64,000 nt of DNA from Hyphomicrobiales bacterium (GTDB lineage Bacteria; Pseudomonadota; Alphaproteobacteria; Rhizobiales; Rhizobiaceae). The position numbers and the translations under genes were made by a program. Positions within the stretch are counted from its first letter, which is position 1. Every line of letters starts with the position of its first letter. This document shows, piece by piece, positions 17,507-25,663 of the stretch. The stretch spans positions 29,403 through 93,402 of the forward strand of contig UCJD01000066.1 in the NCBI GenBank assembly GCA_900472605.1, read 5' to 3'. The notes under the pieces were generated by a model that was given only the letters and a program-made list of their open reading frames with translations, did not search any database and was not told the DNA's origin.

Positions 17507-18514
17507 TCAAGGATCGGGCTGACTATCGTCTTGTTCGATTGCTCCTGTCTCCTCGGCCGAGAGTTGCGACATTTCCGCAGGGTGAATACCGAAGCGATCC
17601 GCTACGTCGGGTGCGTAGCGAAGAAGGTCAGGGCGAAGGCGGAGCAGAGCAAGATCCTTTGCCTTTGCCTCCAGCATTACGTCAAAATCGAAGTCCGCGA
17701 CCTGCCGCATAAAGGTTGCGAACTCGAATGGATTGCAGAAGTCAGCGTGGCCTGTGAAAACCGGTGCCATGGGCTTCACGATTTTCTTCTTCGTTGCCTT
17801 GTCGGCTACTATTTTCTCGCGCATCTCCGTTCGAGGCGACGAGAAGTGGATCTTCGGCTGCTCACTAGACGGCCACGTTGCCATCACTTTCGCGAAGGTA
17901 TCGACAAGGTCAGCTCGCTCTGGGTTCAAGCACCAAAAATGTTGATGGTCGAAGATTACGCGCACACCTGTGTGCTCGTGTATCCACAGCACGTCCGCCG
18001 CAGAAAACCGAAGATCGTCATGCTCTAGGACGAGGCGGCGGCGCACTGGTTCGGGAAGTTTGTGCCATGTGTCCACCCAACGCTGCCTGCTTGCAGGAAT
18101 GTCGCCATACGTGCCACCGACGTGGATGACCAGAACTGCCTCTGGCCCTAGTCCCATGAGATCTAGCATTTCAGCCTGACTAAGTAGGTCCCACACGCTT
18201 CTAGAGACGAGGTCAGCGTCTGGGCTATTCAAGACGACGAACTGCGAGGGGTGGAAGGACAAACGGATATCAAGGTTTCGCGCCTTACTGCCGAGAGCGG
18301 CCAGCTCGGCTTTGCTCTCCTCGACCATCGTGTGGAACTGGGGCATTTCCGGATGGGTGGCATAAGGCGCTAGATCCGATGACATTCGGTACATCGATAT
18401 GTTGTGCTGAGCCAAGTGATCGAAAATTTGATCCACGTATTCGAGTGACACCGTCAGATGAGGCATACTTGCCGGTCTGCGAGCATCGTTACTCTTCAGA
18501 TCATCGCGAAGCAT
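17507..18514 (-). CDS. uvsE: UV damage endonuclease UvsE, N-terminus frameshifted
   Basis: A UvsE/Uve1-type TIM-barrel endonuclease that nicks 5-prime of UV photoproducts. Family motifs visible: YRMSSDLAPYATHPEMPQFH, LSFHPSQFVVLNSPD, VIHVGGTYGD, RLVLEHDD and a final HADFCNPFEF. The intact frame starts at 18514 and gives 335 residues, but the expected first strand RLGFPV is encoded just upstream in another frame, starting at an ATG at 18555 with GAGGGA in front. One missing base at about 18518-18520 separates the two. An exact EcfG-type promoter at 18582-18606 fits the start at 18555. The intact frame lacks the first beta strand, so activity is doubtful unless the sequence is in error. Confidence 0.88.
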   Translation of the reverse strand: MLRDDLKSNDARRPASMPHLTVSLEYVDQIFDHLAQHNISMYRMSSDLAPYATHPEMPQFHTMVEESKAELAALGSKARNLDIRLSFHPSQFVVLNSPDADLVSRSVWDLLSQAEMLDLMGLGPEAVLVIHVGGTYGDIPASRQRWVDTWHKLPEPVRRRLVLEHDDLRFSAADVLWIHEHTGVRVIFDHQHFWCLNPERADLVDTFAKVMATWPSSEQPKIHFSSPRTEMREKIVADKATKKKIVKPMAPVFTGHADFCNPFEFATFMRQVADFDFDVMLEAKAKDLALLRLRPDLLRYAPDVADRFGIHPAEMSQLSAEETGAIEQDDSQPDP

Positions 18515-18581
18515 GACCTCACTGGAAACCCAAGTCGCGATGTTCGGTGTCGCATGCTCTCTCCCTCAACTGCTTATTTTG

Positions 18582-18606
18582 AACGCGTCCGGCTTATCCG
18601 AGTTCC
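18582..18606 (-). promoter_or_regulatory. EcfG-type promoter of uvsE
   Basis: Read on the minus strand: GGAAC (18606-18602), 16 bases, CGTT (18585-18582), an exact match, 26 bases upstream of the original uvsE ATG at 18555. Confidence 0.7.
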
Positions 18607-18650
18607 CGGTTTCCACCTGCGGACAAGCTTGCGGATAAAGAAGTACGTGC

Positions 18651-18675
18651 GGAACGAACTGCCTTGGCAGAGGTT
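18651..18675 (+). promoter_or_regulatory. EcfG-type promoter of small gene at 18715
   Basis: GGAAC at 18651-18655, 16 bases, GGTT at 18672-18675. It drives the small gene at 18715 and stands back to back with the uvsE promoter, 44 bases between the two -35 boxes. Confidence 0.65.
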
Positions 18676-18714
18676 CAGGTACCAAAGGCAATCACGCCCA
18701 CGGAGGTCGAACGC

Positions 18715-18956
18715 ATGAGCACGGACCAAAGCGCTAAACGGACGACAGACCCGATCCACGCCCTTTTCGCGAGCTTGGGATCGTCGATCCGTCCGCAATT
18801 GCCGTTGCCGAGGAGCAGCACGCTGAACTTATTGCGGCCCACAACAAGGTTAAGCTAACAGAGGCCGCACTCCGGAGTAGCTTGTCGAGGAACGCTGGTC
18901 AGCCGGAAGGGAGCACCCTTGAAGAGCCCGTTCGAGCCAGCCGACGCGACCCGTAA
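18715..18956 (+). pseudogene. Small hypothetical gene with one-base frameshift
   Basis: The frame from the ATG at 18715 (MSTDQSAKRTTDPIHALFAS) changes at about 18770-18776. The continuation IVDPSAIAVAEEQHAELIAA runs on to the TAA at 18954-18956 with clean coding character. Restoring one base gives a helical protein of about 80 residues with a long amphipathic, possibly coiled-coil middle. GGAGG at 18702-18706 and an EcfG-type promoter at 18651 support a real gene. No family recognised. Confidence 0.55.
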
Positions 18957-18989
18957 AGCTTGCGCCAGTCGGGCCTGGCCAATAGGCAG

Positions 18990-19400
18990 TTACCTTCCTA
19001 CTAGTGCTCGGAACACACTGGCGTACTGCGGGTGAGACAGGTCGGGCAACGCGGCGGCCATACTAGGAGCTATCCAACACATCTCGCTATGCTCATTACC
19101 CAATAGCCTTGGCTCTCCGCCCTCCCACTCAGTGACAAGATAGATATGGTAACGAGCTGGCTTATGGCCAGTCTCTTTGGGCTCGGGCAGCTGGGCGAAA
19201 GAACAGTAGACTATGGGGTTGAGACCTACCTCTTCGATAGATTCGCGAACGAGAGCGTTCTGGACGGTTTCGCCCTTTTCGACGTGGCCTCCTACGATGT
19301 CCCAACGGCCTGGATACCAATCTTTGTGAAGCGCTCGTTTCACCAAGAGGAGCAATCCGTTTTTAATAAAGATCCCGCAGGCCAAATCGATCACGAGCAT
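18990..19400 (-). CDS. NUDIX hydrolase
   Basis: A 136-residue Nudix protein. The Nudix box is complete: GGHVEKGETVQNALVRE followed by SIEEVGL (about residues 37-60), giving the Mg-binding Glu residues. Expected to hydrolyse a nucleoside diphosphate linked to another group, for example oxidised nucleotides or sugar nucleotides; the substrate is not deducible. Placed beside uvsE and ligD it could sanitise damaged nucleotides, but this is only context. No stress promoter was recognised upstream; about 300 bases to the next gene (19401-19700) hold nothing I can support. Confidence 0.9.
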   Translation of the reverse strand: MLVIDLACGIFIKNGLLLLVKRALHKDWYPGRWDIVGGHVEKGETVQNALVRESIEEVGLNPIVYCSFAQLPEPKETGHKPARYHIYLVTEWEGGEPRLLGNEHSEMCWIAPSMAAALPDLSHPQYASVFRALVGR

Positions 19401-19700
19401 ACTCCTGGCAACGCCCTGAAATCCGTCTCAGACAAAAGCGCCGCACTCCTCCGTTTTCAGCTTCCAAGCTCTGTCGCTTCGGTCAACTTAAATGGCGGAG
19501 GTCCGCCAGCAGTCCTGTTGCCCGAGCGCTAGGTCGCGTCGATCTACCTGAACACTGCACACGGGGCGGACGTTGCCGATGCGATGCTGAACAACCACGC
19601 GAGCCGATTTTGGTTCCCTCACCCGCGTTCGCTCGTATCGCATTGAAACTCTCGATAGTGATATCCACATGAACATATACGGAACGATCCGAAAGGAAGG

Positions 19701-19949
19701 ATGGATCAGATGACCGGCAATAATTCTGTTTCGAAACGTCATATCGACGCGTTGGGCGCCATCGCGAAGTTTCGCCACCAACGTCGGTCTGGTCGGGGGT
19801 GGTTGGTTGGCGACAAGCGAATCTCGTCGGCCGCCATCGCGCGTCTTGAACAAAAGTCCCTTGTTAAGGAGATTGCGTTTAGCGGGGAGCCGACTCTCGT
19901 TCTTACGGAAGACGGTAAACGTCTGCTCGCCGAGCGAACGCTGCAATAG
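19701..19949 (+). CDS. Hypothetical protein, winged-helix-like (82 aa)
   Basis: An 82-residue basic protein with AAGGAAGG just before the ATG. The sequence RISSAAIARLEQKSLVKEIA followed by PTLVLTEDGKRLL reads like the recognition helix and wing of a small winged helix-turn-helix protein (the TxxG+xLL ending is typical of MarR/PadR-like wings). No defined family recognised; a DNA-binding role is a guess. Confidence 0.6.
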   Translation: MDQMTGNNSVSKRHIDALGAIAKFRHQRRSGRGWLVGDKRISSAAIARLEQKSLVKEIAFSGEPTLVLTEDGKRLLAERTLQ

Positions 19950-20023
19950 TGGAAGTTGCGCCTGTGGTGACCCGAGCGTTGCCTGACTTCGCGCTGCTGC
20001 CGCGTTTTTCATCGCCGTCCGAT

Positions 20024-20491
20024 TCAGCTCCGCGGTTGAACGAACTCGGCTTCCGGCGTTCCAACGCCATCCTCAGTGGCGAAAGTGTTTGGATCGAGTG
20101 GAGCGATGTGGCCGACCAGCTCATCAATCGCACGGAGCAGATTATCCTGGGACAGTGGTGGCTGCAGTTCTCTATCAGCCACTTGTTCGATGCTGACGTC
20201 TTCATCGCCCAGCAAGGCAACCGCGTCCGAGTTTCGTAAAGCCTGTTGCTGGGCGTCCGTAGTCGATACTACCGGGGGTGAAGACTTGATAAAGCCCGAG
20301 CCCCTGGACCCTAAAGCAACCTCATTCATTTCAATCCGGCCATGGATCCATTGCTCGATCAACTCCATAAACCTGGGGTTACCGTCGATGCTGATACCAA
20401 GCTCGCGATATTTCGCGACTGACTTTATGACTATCAAACGACGGCGCTCGCTCTGCGGAAGTACGGAGAGGTCGGTGGTGGAATCGGCCAT
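20024..20491 (-). CDS. Hypothetical protein with VbhA-antitoxin-like N-terminus
   Basis: A 155-residue protein. Residues about 25-60 (YRELGISIDGNPRFMELIEQ, then WIHGRIEMNEV) match the short helical pattern of VbhA-like antitoxin domains: a hydrophobic turn, D..P.F, a helix, W..G.I and M/L. The C-terminal 90 residues are low complexity and acidic. The small protein at 55067-55309 shows the same pattern (GVAIDEDPAFVALVDEWFRG). No Fic toxin gene lies next to it, so antitoxin function is not supported by context. Confidence 0.55.
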   Translation of the reverse strand: MADSTTDLSVLPQSERRRLIVIKSVAKYRELGISIDGNPRFMELIEQWIHGRIEMNEVALGSRGSGFIKSSPPVVSTTDAQQQALRNSDAVALLGDEDVSIEQVADRELQPPLSQDNLLRAIDELVGHIAPLDPNTFATEDGVGTPEAEFVQPRS

Positions 20492-20725
20492 GAATAACTT
20501 CCGATGCAATGCAGATTGAGGGAGAGAAGGGCTCGCCAGGCGTGAGGGAGGCGAGCCTCAGATGGCCATCCATGGTATGGCGAAGAGGAACCTTAAGCCC
20601 AGTCTCCGACTGCCATACCCTGGTCGTCCTTGATTAAGATTTGAATAATCGCGACGAGATCAACTTTTATCGGGCGACACCCCGCGAGCTTCACAGTTAT
20701 AGTCCGTAGCCCCTAACTGGCGCAA

Positions 20726-20995
20726 TTAATCCATCCTGATGGCGGAAGCACTATTTTCGGCGGACAACGTTTCCTTTATGCTGGCACCTTCCCCCTGAAC
20801 CGAGAGATCGCCCAAGTCTTCCCCGAACGCGGCCAGCTGAACCATCATTTGCTTCGCGTGCTGGATGGCATCTCCATCGTTGGTCGTTGCATCTTTCGCC
20901 ATTCGCACGCTCACAAGCTCGTTTCCTTCGCCGTAGAATTCGACAGTGATCGTTCCGGCCGTGGTGCTAGCGACATTTGTGTTTACCAGCTGCAT
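20726..20995 (-). CDS. Hypothetical protein (89 aa)
   Basis: An 89-residue soluble protein starting MQLVNTNVASTTAGTITVEF, with a beta-rich first half and a helical acidic second half. GGGAGA lies eight bases before the ATG at 20995, which makes this start better than the longer frame to 21106. A weak EcfG-like site (GGAAC 21048-21044, 17 bases, CATT 21026-21023) lies 28 bases upstream. The remaining space to 21481 holds no gene that I can support. Confidence 0.6.
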   Translation of the reverse strand: MQLVNTNVASTTAGTITVEFYGEGNELVSVRMAKDATTNDGDAIQHAKQMMVQLAAFGEDLGDLSVQGEGASIKETLSAENSASAIRMD

Positions 20996-21481
20996 CAGAA
21001 ATTCTCCCATTGGAATACCGGCAATGTCCGCGACGTCCTTTCTGTTCCAATTGGTACACAATAATTCCAAGCCAGACGTACTTTTGAAATTGCGCCGCAC
21101 CTCCACCGCAAGCTGGAGCGTAAAAATCCTTCCTAGTAGAAGCGTGATCCTTCGCTAAAATCCTGAGCTAGCTCGCCATACACCTATTGGCGCAATTACC
21201 CGCTAAATTTCACGATCCGTGTGTTGATTTGACAGTGGCGCAACTTCAGCCTCGCGCCACTCACGCAAAAACCGGTCTGTGATTTCAGGAGAGCAGCGAC
21301 ACATTCATCAGAATCAATTCTTCCGAAAGAATACGATCCAGCAGTGGCTTGCCAGCGATTATCGCCGCCTTCGGGCAATCATACGAGCTAGATAGTACGG
21401 GCGAAGAGCGTCACTCCATCAACCACTCGCGCTTACCAATGGAGCTATTATCGGAAGGTTTCTCGAGTGATTGTGAGTTCG

Positions 21482-21862
21482 CTAGCCGACCATCTTCCGC
21501 TGCGTGTGCTCGATCATTTCTCTGAGTTTGGAAACGATGACATCCATTCCGTAAGGCTTGGGAATGAAGACTGCTTCACCTGGCAGCTCGTCGTCCCGCA
21601 GGCGATGTCTGCCTGAGGCGACGATGACCGGCACACCAAGGTGCGTAGCCGATATCATCTTTGCCAGATCAAGTCCGCTCAGACCGCCCGGCATGTCGAC
21701 GTCGGTAACCATCGCATCGATCTTGCCTTGCCCTAGGGCAGCCACAGCCTCAAGGACGTTCGCAGCTTCGACTACGTGGTAGCCTTGGTCCGCAAGCGTG
21801 TCGGCAAGCGCCATTCTCAAGAGGAATTCGTCTTCGACGATAAGAACCGTACGCTGATACAT
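21482..21862 (-). CDS. Single-domain response regulator (receiver)
   Basis: A 126-residue CheY-like receiver with no output domain. Acidic pocket VEDE (residues 9-12), phospho-acceptor Asp 54 in MVTDVDMPGG, Ser in IVASGRH and Lys in FIPKPYG (about 101). The open frame extends to 22240, but the domain begins at the ATG at 21862. It is similar in size to the receiver at 13.9 kb but clearly divergent. A partner kinase is not adjacent. Confidence 0.9.
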   Translation of the reverse strand: MYQRTVLIVEDEFLLRMALADTLADQGYHVVEAANVLEAVAALGQGKIDAMVTDVDMPGGLSGLDLAKMISATHLGVPVIVASGRHRLRDDELPGEAVFIPKPYGMDVIVSKLREMIEHTQRKMVG

Positions 21863-22150
21863 CGGCAGTCTCCGCTTCTTGGTTGCGAGATCAACTCGCT
21901 TTCCCAGATTTAGATCGCCCCTCGCAGCGCATTGTTTGCGAACATATTTAATAAAATGCGAACGATAACTTGCTACTATCTTCCTGACCGGCCGCGAACG
22001 AGTTGGTCCCCGGCCCAGGCGCGTAGACCAGCAAACAGCCAGATGAACCCATCGCCGACCTCCGTCAATTTGCTGCTGTTTGGTCATCGTAGCGAGCTGG
22101 AACATGCATCCGCTCGCCCTAGCTATTTCGGTCCAACGGAGGAAACTGTG

Positions 22151-22411
22151 ATGACGAAACTTACTTATCATGTCGGCGAGCACGACGGCGGTTACGGTTA
22201 CAGGCTGGGGGACGTGTGGTCGGAGACATTCACGGACCACGATGCGGCCCTATCGGCGGCGAAGTCCGCAGCACAGCGACAACACGTAGAGGGCAGCAAC
22301 GCCGAGATATCCTATCAGCTCCCGGACGGTCGCTGGCAGAGCGAGCACGTCGATGGCGGCGATCGACCGGATACCGAAGTCGTGGACGACAGTGCGGGAG
22401 CTACGAAATGA
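22151..22411 (+). CDS. DUF2188-type protein
   Basis: An 86-residue protein: YHVGEHDGGYGYRLGDVWSE, then TFTDHDAALSAAKSAAQRQ and a C-terminal SYQLPDGRWQSEHVDGGD. This is the strand-helix-strand pattern of DUF2188, unknown function. GGAGG lies ten bases before the ATG. The stop overlaps the start of the next gene (ATGA at 22408-22411), so the two are co-translated. Its C-terminal end is repeated at bases 1-66 of the window. Confidence 0.75.
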   Translation: MTKLTYHVGEHDGGYGYRLGDVWSETFTDHDAALSAAKSAAQRQHVEGSNAEISYQLPDGRWQSEHVDGGDRPDTEVVDDSAGATK

Positions 22412-22782
22412 CGACGCTGACCGGTTCTTGCAAGTGCGGAAGCGTGAGGATTGCCGTTCGCGGCTCCCCGGTCAGGATTGGTATCTGTCACTGTACCGAT
22501 TGCCGACAAGAGAGTGGATCCGCATTCACGTTTTTTGCAGTCTGGCCCGCAGCCGGATTCGAGTTCAAGGGGGAGACAGGCGAGTTTGAGGGGCGGAGGT
22601 TCTGTCCGAACTGCGGTTCCAGGATGTTCTCGGCGAACGCTGACGAGGCGGAAATCAAGCTAGGTATTCTCACCGAGCCACCTACGCCGCTCGCTCCGAC
22701 TTACGAACTTTGGGTCAAGCGCCGGGAGAAATGGCTAGTGCCCATCGAGGGCGCCGAACAGTTCGATGAAGACCGGACCTGA
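22408..22782 (+). CDS. GFA family (glutathione-dependent formaldehyde-activating-like) protein
   Basis: A 124-residue protein with the zinc-binding Cys pattern of the GFA/CENP-V fold: GSCKCGSVRI (residues 6-15), CHCTDCRQ (about 32-39) and FCPNCGSRM (about 66-74). Family members bind two zinc ions; some react with S-hydroxymethyl-glutathione, others have unknown roles. It overlaps the DUF2188 gene by four bases and forms a small operon with it. Confidence 0.88.
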   Translation: MTTLTGSCKCGSVRIAVRGSPVRIGICHCTDCRQESGSAFTFFAVWPAAGFEFKGETGEFEGRRFCPNCGSRMFSANADEAEIKLGILTEPPTPLAPTYELWVKRREKWLVPIEGAEQFDEDRT

Positions 22783-22863
22783 CGCCGCTCCGCTGAACAA
22801 GCGCCTCGAAATGATGGTGATCGGAAATTGCCGCAGGAGGGATGACTAGGGTTTCCCCTCGTG

Positions 22864-23345
22864 CGGGCCGCCATTACTGGCCAAGCACGAAACTCAACCG
22901 CAGCCACCTGTTTCCAGCGAAGGTCGCAATATATCCTACCCTGCCTGTCAAGGACCGAGCAGGCGACCGGCAACCAGGCGGTTACCACCGAAGACAGCTT
23001 CTCCCACATTAGCGGCTCCGTCGGAAAGCGCACGTCGGCATCGAAAGCGCTAAAGAGCGAGCTCGCGATCGTGACGGGAATCGCCAAGGTGACGATTGCA
23101 CCGCACCCGAAGCTGAAGTGGGACGATTGGACCGGTGACTATGGTCTTGTCCGTGATCTGATCGAGTATAGCTATCCGAGCGACTTCAAGGACTACAATT
23201 CCCGCATGTCTGAGCCCGGTGGCTTCTATCGCGGCTACCGCGCGCACGAGCGCGAGTGGAAAACGCCGGAGAAGAAAGCTTTGTTTACGACGCCCGACCA
23301 GCTCAGCGCTCTCTCCTTTGCCGACACGGAAGGACGTTATCCGGA
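22864..23345 (+). pseudogene. Remnant of YdeP/FdhF-like molybdopterin oxidoreductase
   Basis: An internal piece of a large molybdopterin oxidoreductase alpha subunit. One frame gives HYWPSTKLNRSHLFPAKV; a second frame continues with SQYILPCLSRTEQ, EDSFSHISGSVGKRTSASKA, ELAIVTGIAK, WDDWTGDYGLVRDLIE and GGFYRGYRAHEREW, motifs of the C-terminal third of YdeP/FdhF-type enzymes. Start, end and cofactor-binding N-terminal domains are missing and at least one frameshift is present. An open frame of 193 codons covers most of it (22861-23442) but cannot make a working enzyme. It ends against the convergent glycan operon. Confidence 0.7.
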
Positions 23346-23407
23346 TTTGTTCACGGGTTTTTCACGCTTGAAGATCGTCTTGCTCCGCCCCCCGAGGCGA
23401 GGGTCCT

Positions 23408-25663
23408 TCACCAGAAACGCGAGAATTGGCGCTCGATGGTAGCGGCAAACTTCTCGTCAGAAACGGATCTGAAGTTTGAGCTAACTGACGCTGATAAAAG
23501 GCCATTTTGACAGTCACGGTCGTCGTCCCAGCCTGGATGGTTCAAGATCGGGTATAGGCAGACGCCCTCTAGCGGCACACCGGCCGCGATGGCCGCTGAT
23601 GCTTCCCCGGCTACGTACGCGATCCATGAAGCTCGCCGATCGCCCTCGATACCTGTCTCGGCGATCAGCATTGGGCGACCGTAGCGCGCGTACGTCTCCG
23701 CAAGTATGTTTCGAAGCGGCTTGTATTGCCTGTGTCCGATATCGATCGGAGAGCCGCTATGGATCCACTGGTTGTTGAAGTAGTAGTTTATGCCAATAAT
23801 ATCCAGATAATCGGGACGCCCGCCGATCTGTGGCCAGATCCTGCCTTCTATCAAATCCCAACCTTGAAATTGAGCAAGCCGGTGGCCCTCCGCGGCGCCC
23901 GCGTCCCAAGGGCGGACGGGATCAGCGACCACGTTGATAACCGGGTCGCAATGGACGAAACGGGCGCGGACATCGACGGCGCGGATGGCATCCATGGCCG
24001 CGATCGCGGCTCTTGCCAACTGGACCTTCAGTTCGAATCCACGGCGGCGGGCAAAAGGGTTCAAATAGGCCGCATCACCACCACCCCATGCGAAAAATGA
24101 GATCTCGTTTACGGGGCAGTAGAACGGGACAACGTCGGTTTCATCTTGCACAACCGCCGCACATGCTCCGGCAAATTTTGCGAAACGCTCGACAAACGCC
24201 GGGGACCAGATGTCCAGATCGTCGGGCCAACCATAATGGAGCAGATCCCAAATCACCTGCGTGCCCGAGATTGACGCCGCCCTGAGCATCGAGCGCACGC
24301 TCGACCAATCGTAACCGCCGGCCCTTTCGATCAGATGCCATCGAAACCCGTCGCGGACTGTTCGTATTCCGAAATGCTGTAGCCGAAGATAATCCTGGTA
24401 CGCATGGTTGTCGTGCTGTGTCGACTGAATTAGGTCTAGGCGACGCCCCTGCGGTTCGCCGTCCCGTTGGCGCAAACGGTGTGTCGAGCACTCGAAGCCG
24501 CCCTGTAGAAAAGACTTGAAAATTCTTTTGGGTTGACCGGCCTTTCGTTCCAGCAACACGTCGTAAAAAAGCGTCTCCCACAATGGAACGACTGCCGAGA
24601 CACTATAGTTTTTTTCGACTTTTGATCGCAGTTGCCGCCCCAGGGAATTGCGTTCGCATGGATCATCGATCAGGCGCTGGATACCCACCGCTACGGCGCC
24701 CGGATTTCCATGGGGAACCAGTATTCCGGAAACCCCGTCTTCGATTTGCTGCAGGACGCCATTGTCAGGCGTTGCGATCACCGGGAGAGATGCAGCGCCT
24801 GCTTCTGCGATCACATGCGGCATCCCCTCGCCCCTGGAAAGCCAGACAAAGATGTCCATTGCAGACAACAGGTCAGGAATATCTGCTCGGTCGCCTAAAA
24901 AAGACAACGTCGCGCCAAGGCCCAGCGCGTTCGCAAGTTGACGGAGCGCAACAGCATACTCTGGATGGAAGGCATCGGGGCCGCCGATGACGACGAACCT
25001 GGCTTTAGGACAGCTCCGTTGGACGGAGGCCGCCGCATTGATGAAGTCATCAACGTTTTTCTTGGGATCAAGCCTTCCCACCCAACCGATCAGGACGTCG
25101 CTTTCATCAATTCCCAAGGATGACCGCACCGCGTCCCGTTGGCCCCCACCGAACTCGCGTAGATCGACCATGGACGGTATTTCGACCGCATGGTGTTGGC
25201 GTCCGGGCATTCTGGCTGCCGCGGCCTCCGTGATTGTGCGGCACACACCCACGTACCGCGAAGTAAAGTGTTTTGGTCCTGCCTCAGCTTCGGATACCAG
25301 TCCACCATGTTCGATGAGCGGCGGGCGCAACTTCAACCGTTCCAGAGCGGGGTAGATGTCGGCAACGTTCTGGCATGAGACGACGACGTCATACCCTGCC
25401 ACCTTGTCTGCAAGATACGAGACTGTGTCCTCGAACGAGAGGTCGTATGGCGCGGTGTCAACGTGGACTCCAAGAGCCTTGAGTTGCTGATGCGTCTGTT
25501 CCGGCATGCCAGCTTTACGGAAGCAGGCAACAACATCGATCTTGAACCGGTCAGGATCAAGGTTGGCCGCGAGGAGACGGACCTCTGTTTCCTCACCTCC
25601 GACCACGAGCCAGGCGAAGACGAACAGAATGCGCACAGGTGAAAAATTTTCCTCACCTGTCAT
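23408..25663 (-). CDS. Glycosyltransferase (GT4-like) fused to GH1-like glycosidase
   Basis: A 751-residue two-domain protein. Residues about 1-375 are a GT-B glycosyltransferase: N-terminal LFVFAWLVVGGEETEVRLLA and C-terminal donor-binding SRGEGMPHVIAEAGAASLPV with the E(x7)E-type motif. Residues about 385-750 are a clan-A glycosidase of the GH1/COG2723 type: FECSTHR, FRWHLIE, acid/base Glu in CPVNEISFFAW and nucleophile Glu in LIAETGIEGD. Joining a transferase and a hydrolase of opposite chemistry is unusual. It may trim or re-use the same glycan. It is the last gene of the five-gene operon and its ATG overlaps the stop of the gene before by four bases. No signal peptide, so cytoplasmic. 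Confidence 0.85.
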   Translation of the reverse strand: MTGEENFSPVRILFVFAWLVVGGEETEVRLLAANLDPDRFKIDVVACFRKAGMPEQTHQQLKALGVHVDTAPYDLSFEDTVSYLADKVAGYDVVVSCQNVADIYPALERLKLRPPLIEHGGLVSEAEAGPKHFTSRYVGVCRTITEAAAARMPGRQHHAVEIPSMVDLREFGGGQRDAVRSSLGIDESDVLIGWVGRLDPKKNVDDFINAAASVQRSCPKARFVVIGGPDAFHPEYAVALRQLANALGLGATLSFLGDRADIPDLLSAMDIFVWLSRGEGMPHVIAEAGAASLPVIATPDNGVLQQIEDGVSGILVPHGNPGAVAVGIQRLIDDPCERNSLGRQLRSKVEKNYSVSAVVPLWETLFYDVLLERKAGQPKRIFKSFLQGGFECSTHRLRQRDGEPQGRRLDLIQSTQHDNHAYQDYLRLQHFGIRTVRDGFRWHLIERAGGYDWSSVRSMLRAASISGTQVIWDLLHYGWPDDLDIWSPAFVERFAKFAGACAAVVQDETDVVPFYCPVNEISFFAWGGGDAAYLNPFARRRGFELKVQLARAAIAAMDAIRAVDVRARFVHCDPVINVVADPVRPWDAGAAEGHRLAQFQGWDLIEGRIWPQIGGRPDYLDIIGINYYFNNQWIHSGSPIDIGHRQYKPLRNILAETYARYGRPMLIAETGIEGDRRASWIAYVAGEASAAIAAGVPLEGVCLYPILNHPGWDDDRDCQNGLLSASVSSNFRSVSDEKFAATIERQFSRFW

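Noticed and set aside
22097..22122. GGAAC upstream of the DUF2188 gene
   Set aside because: The bases at the -10 position (TAGC) do not fit the EcfG pattern.
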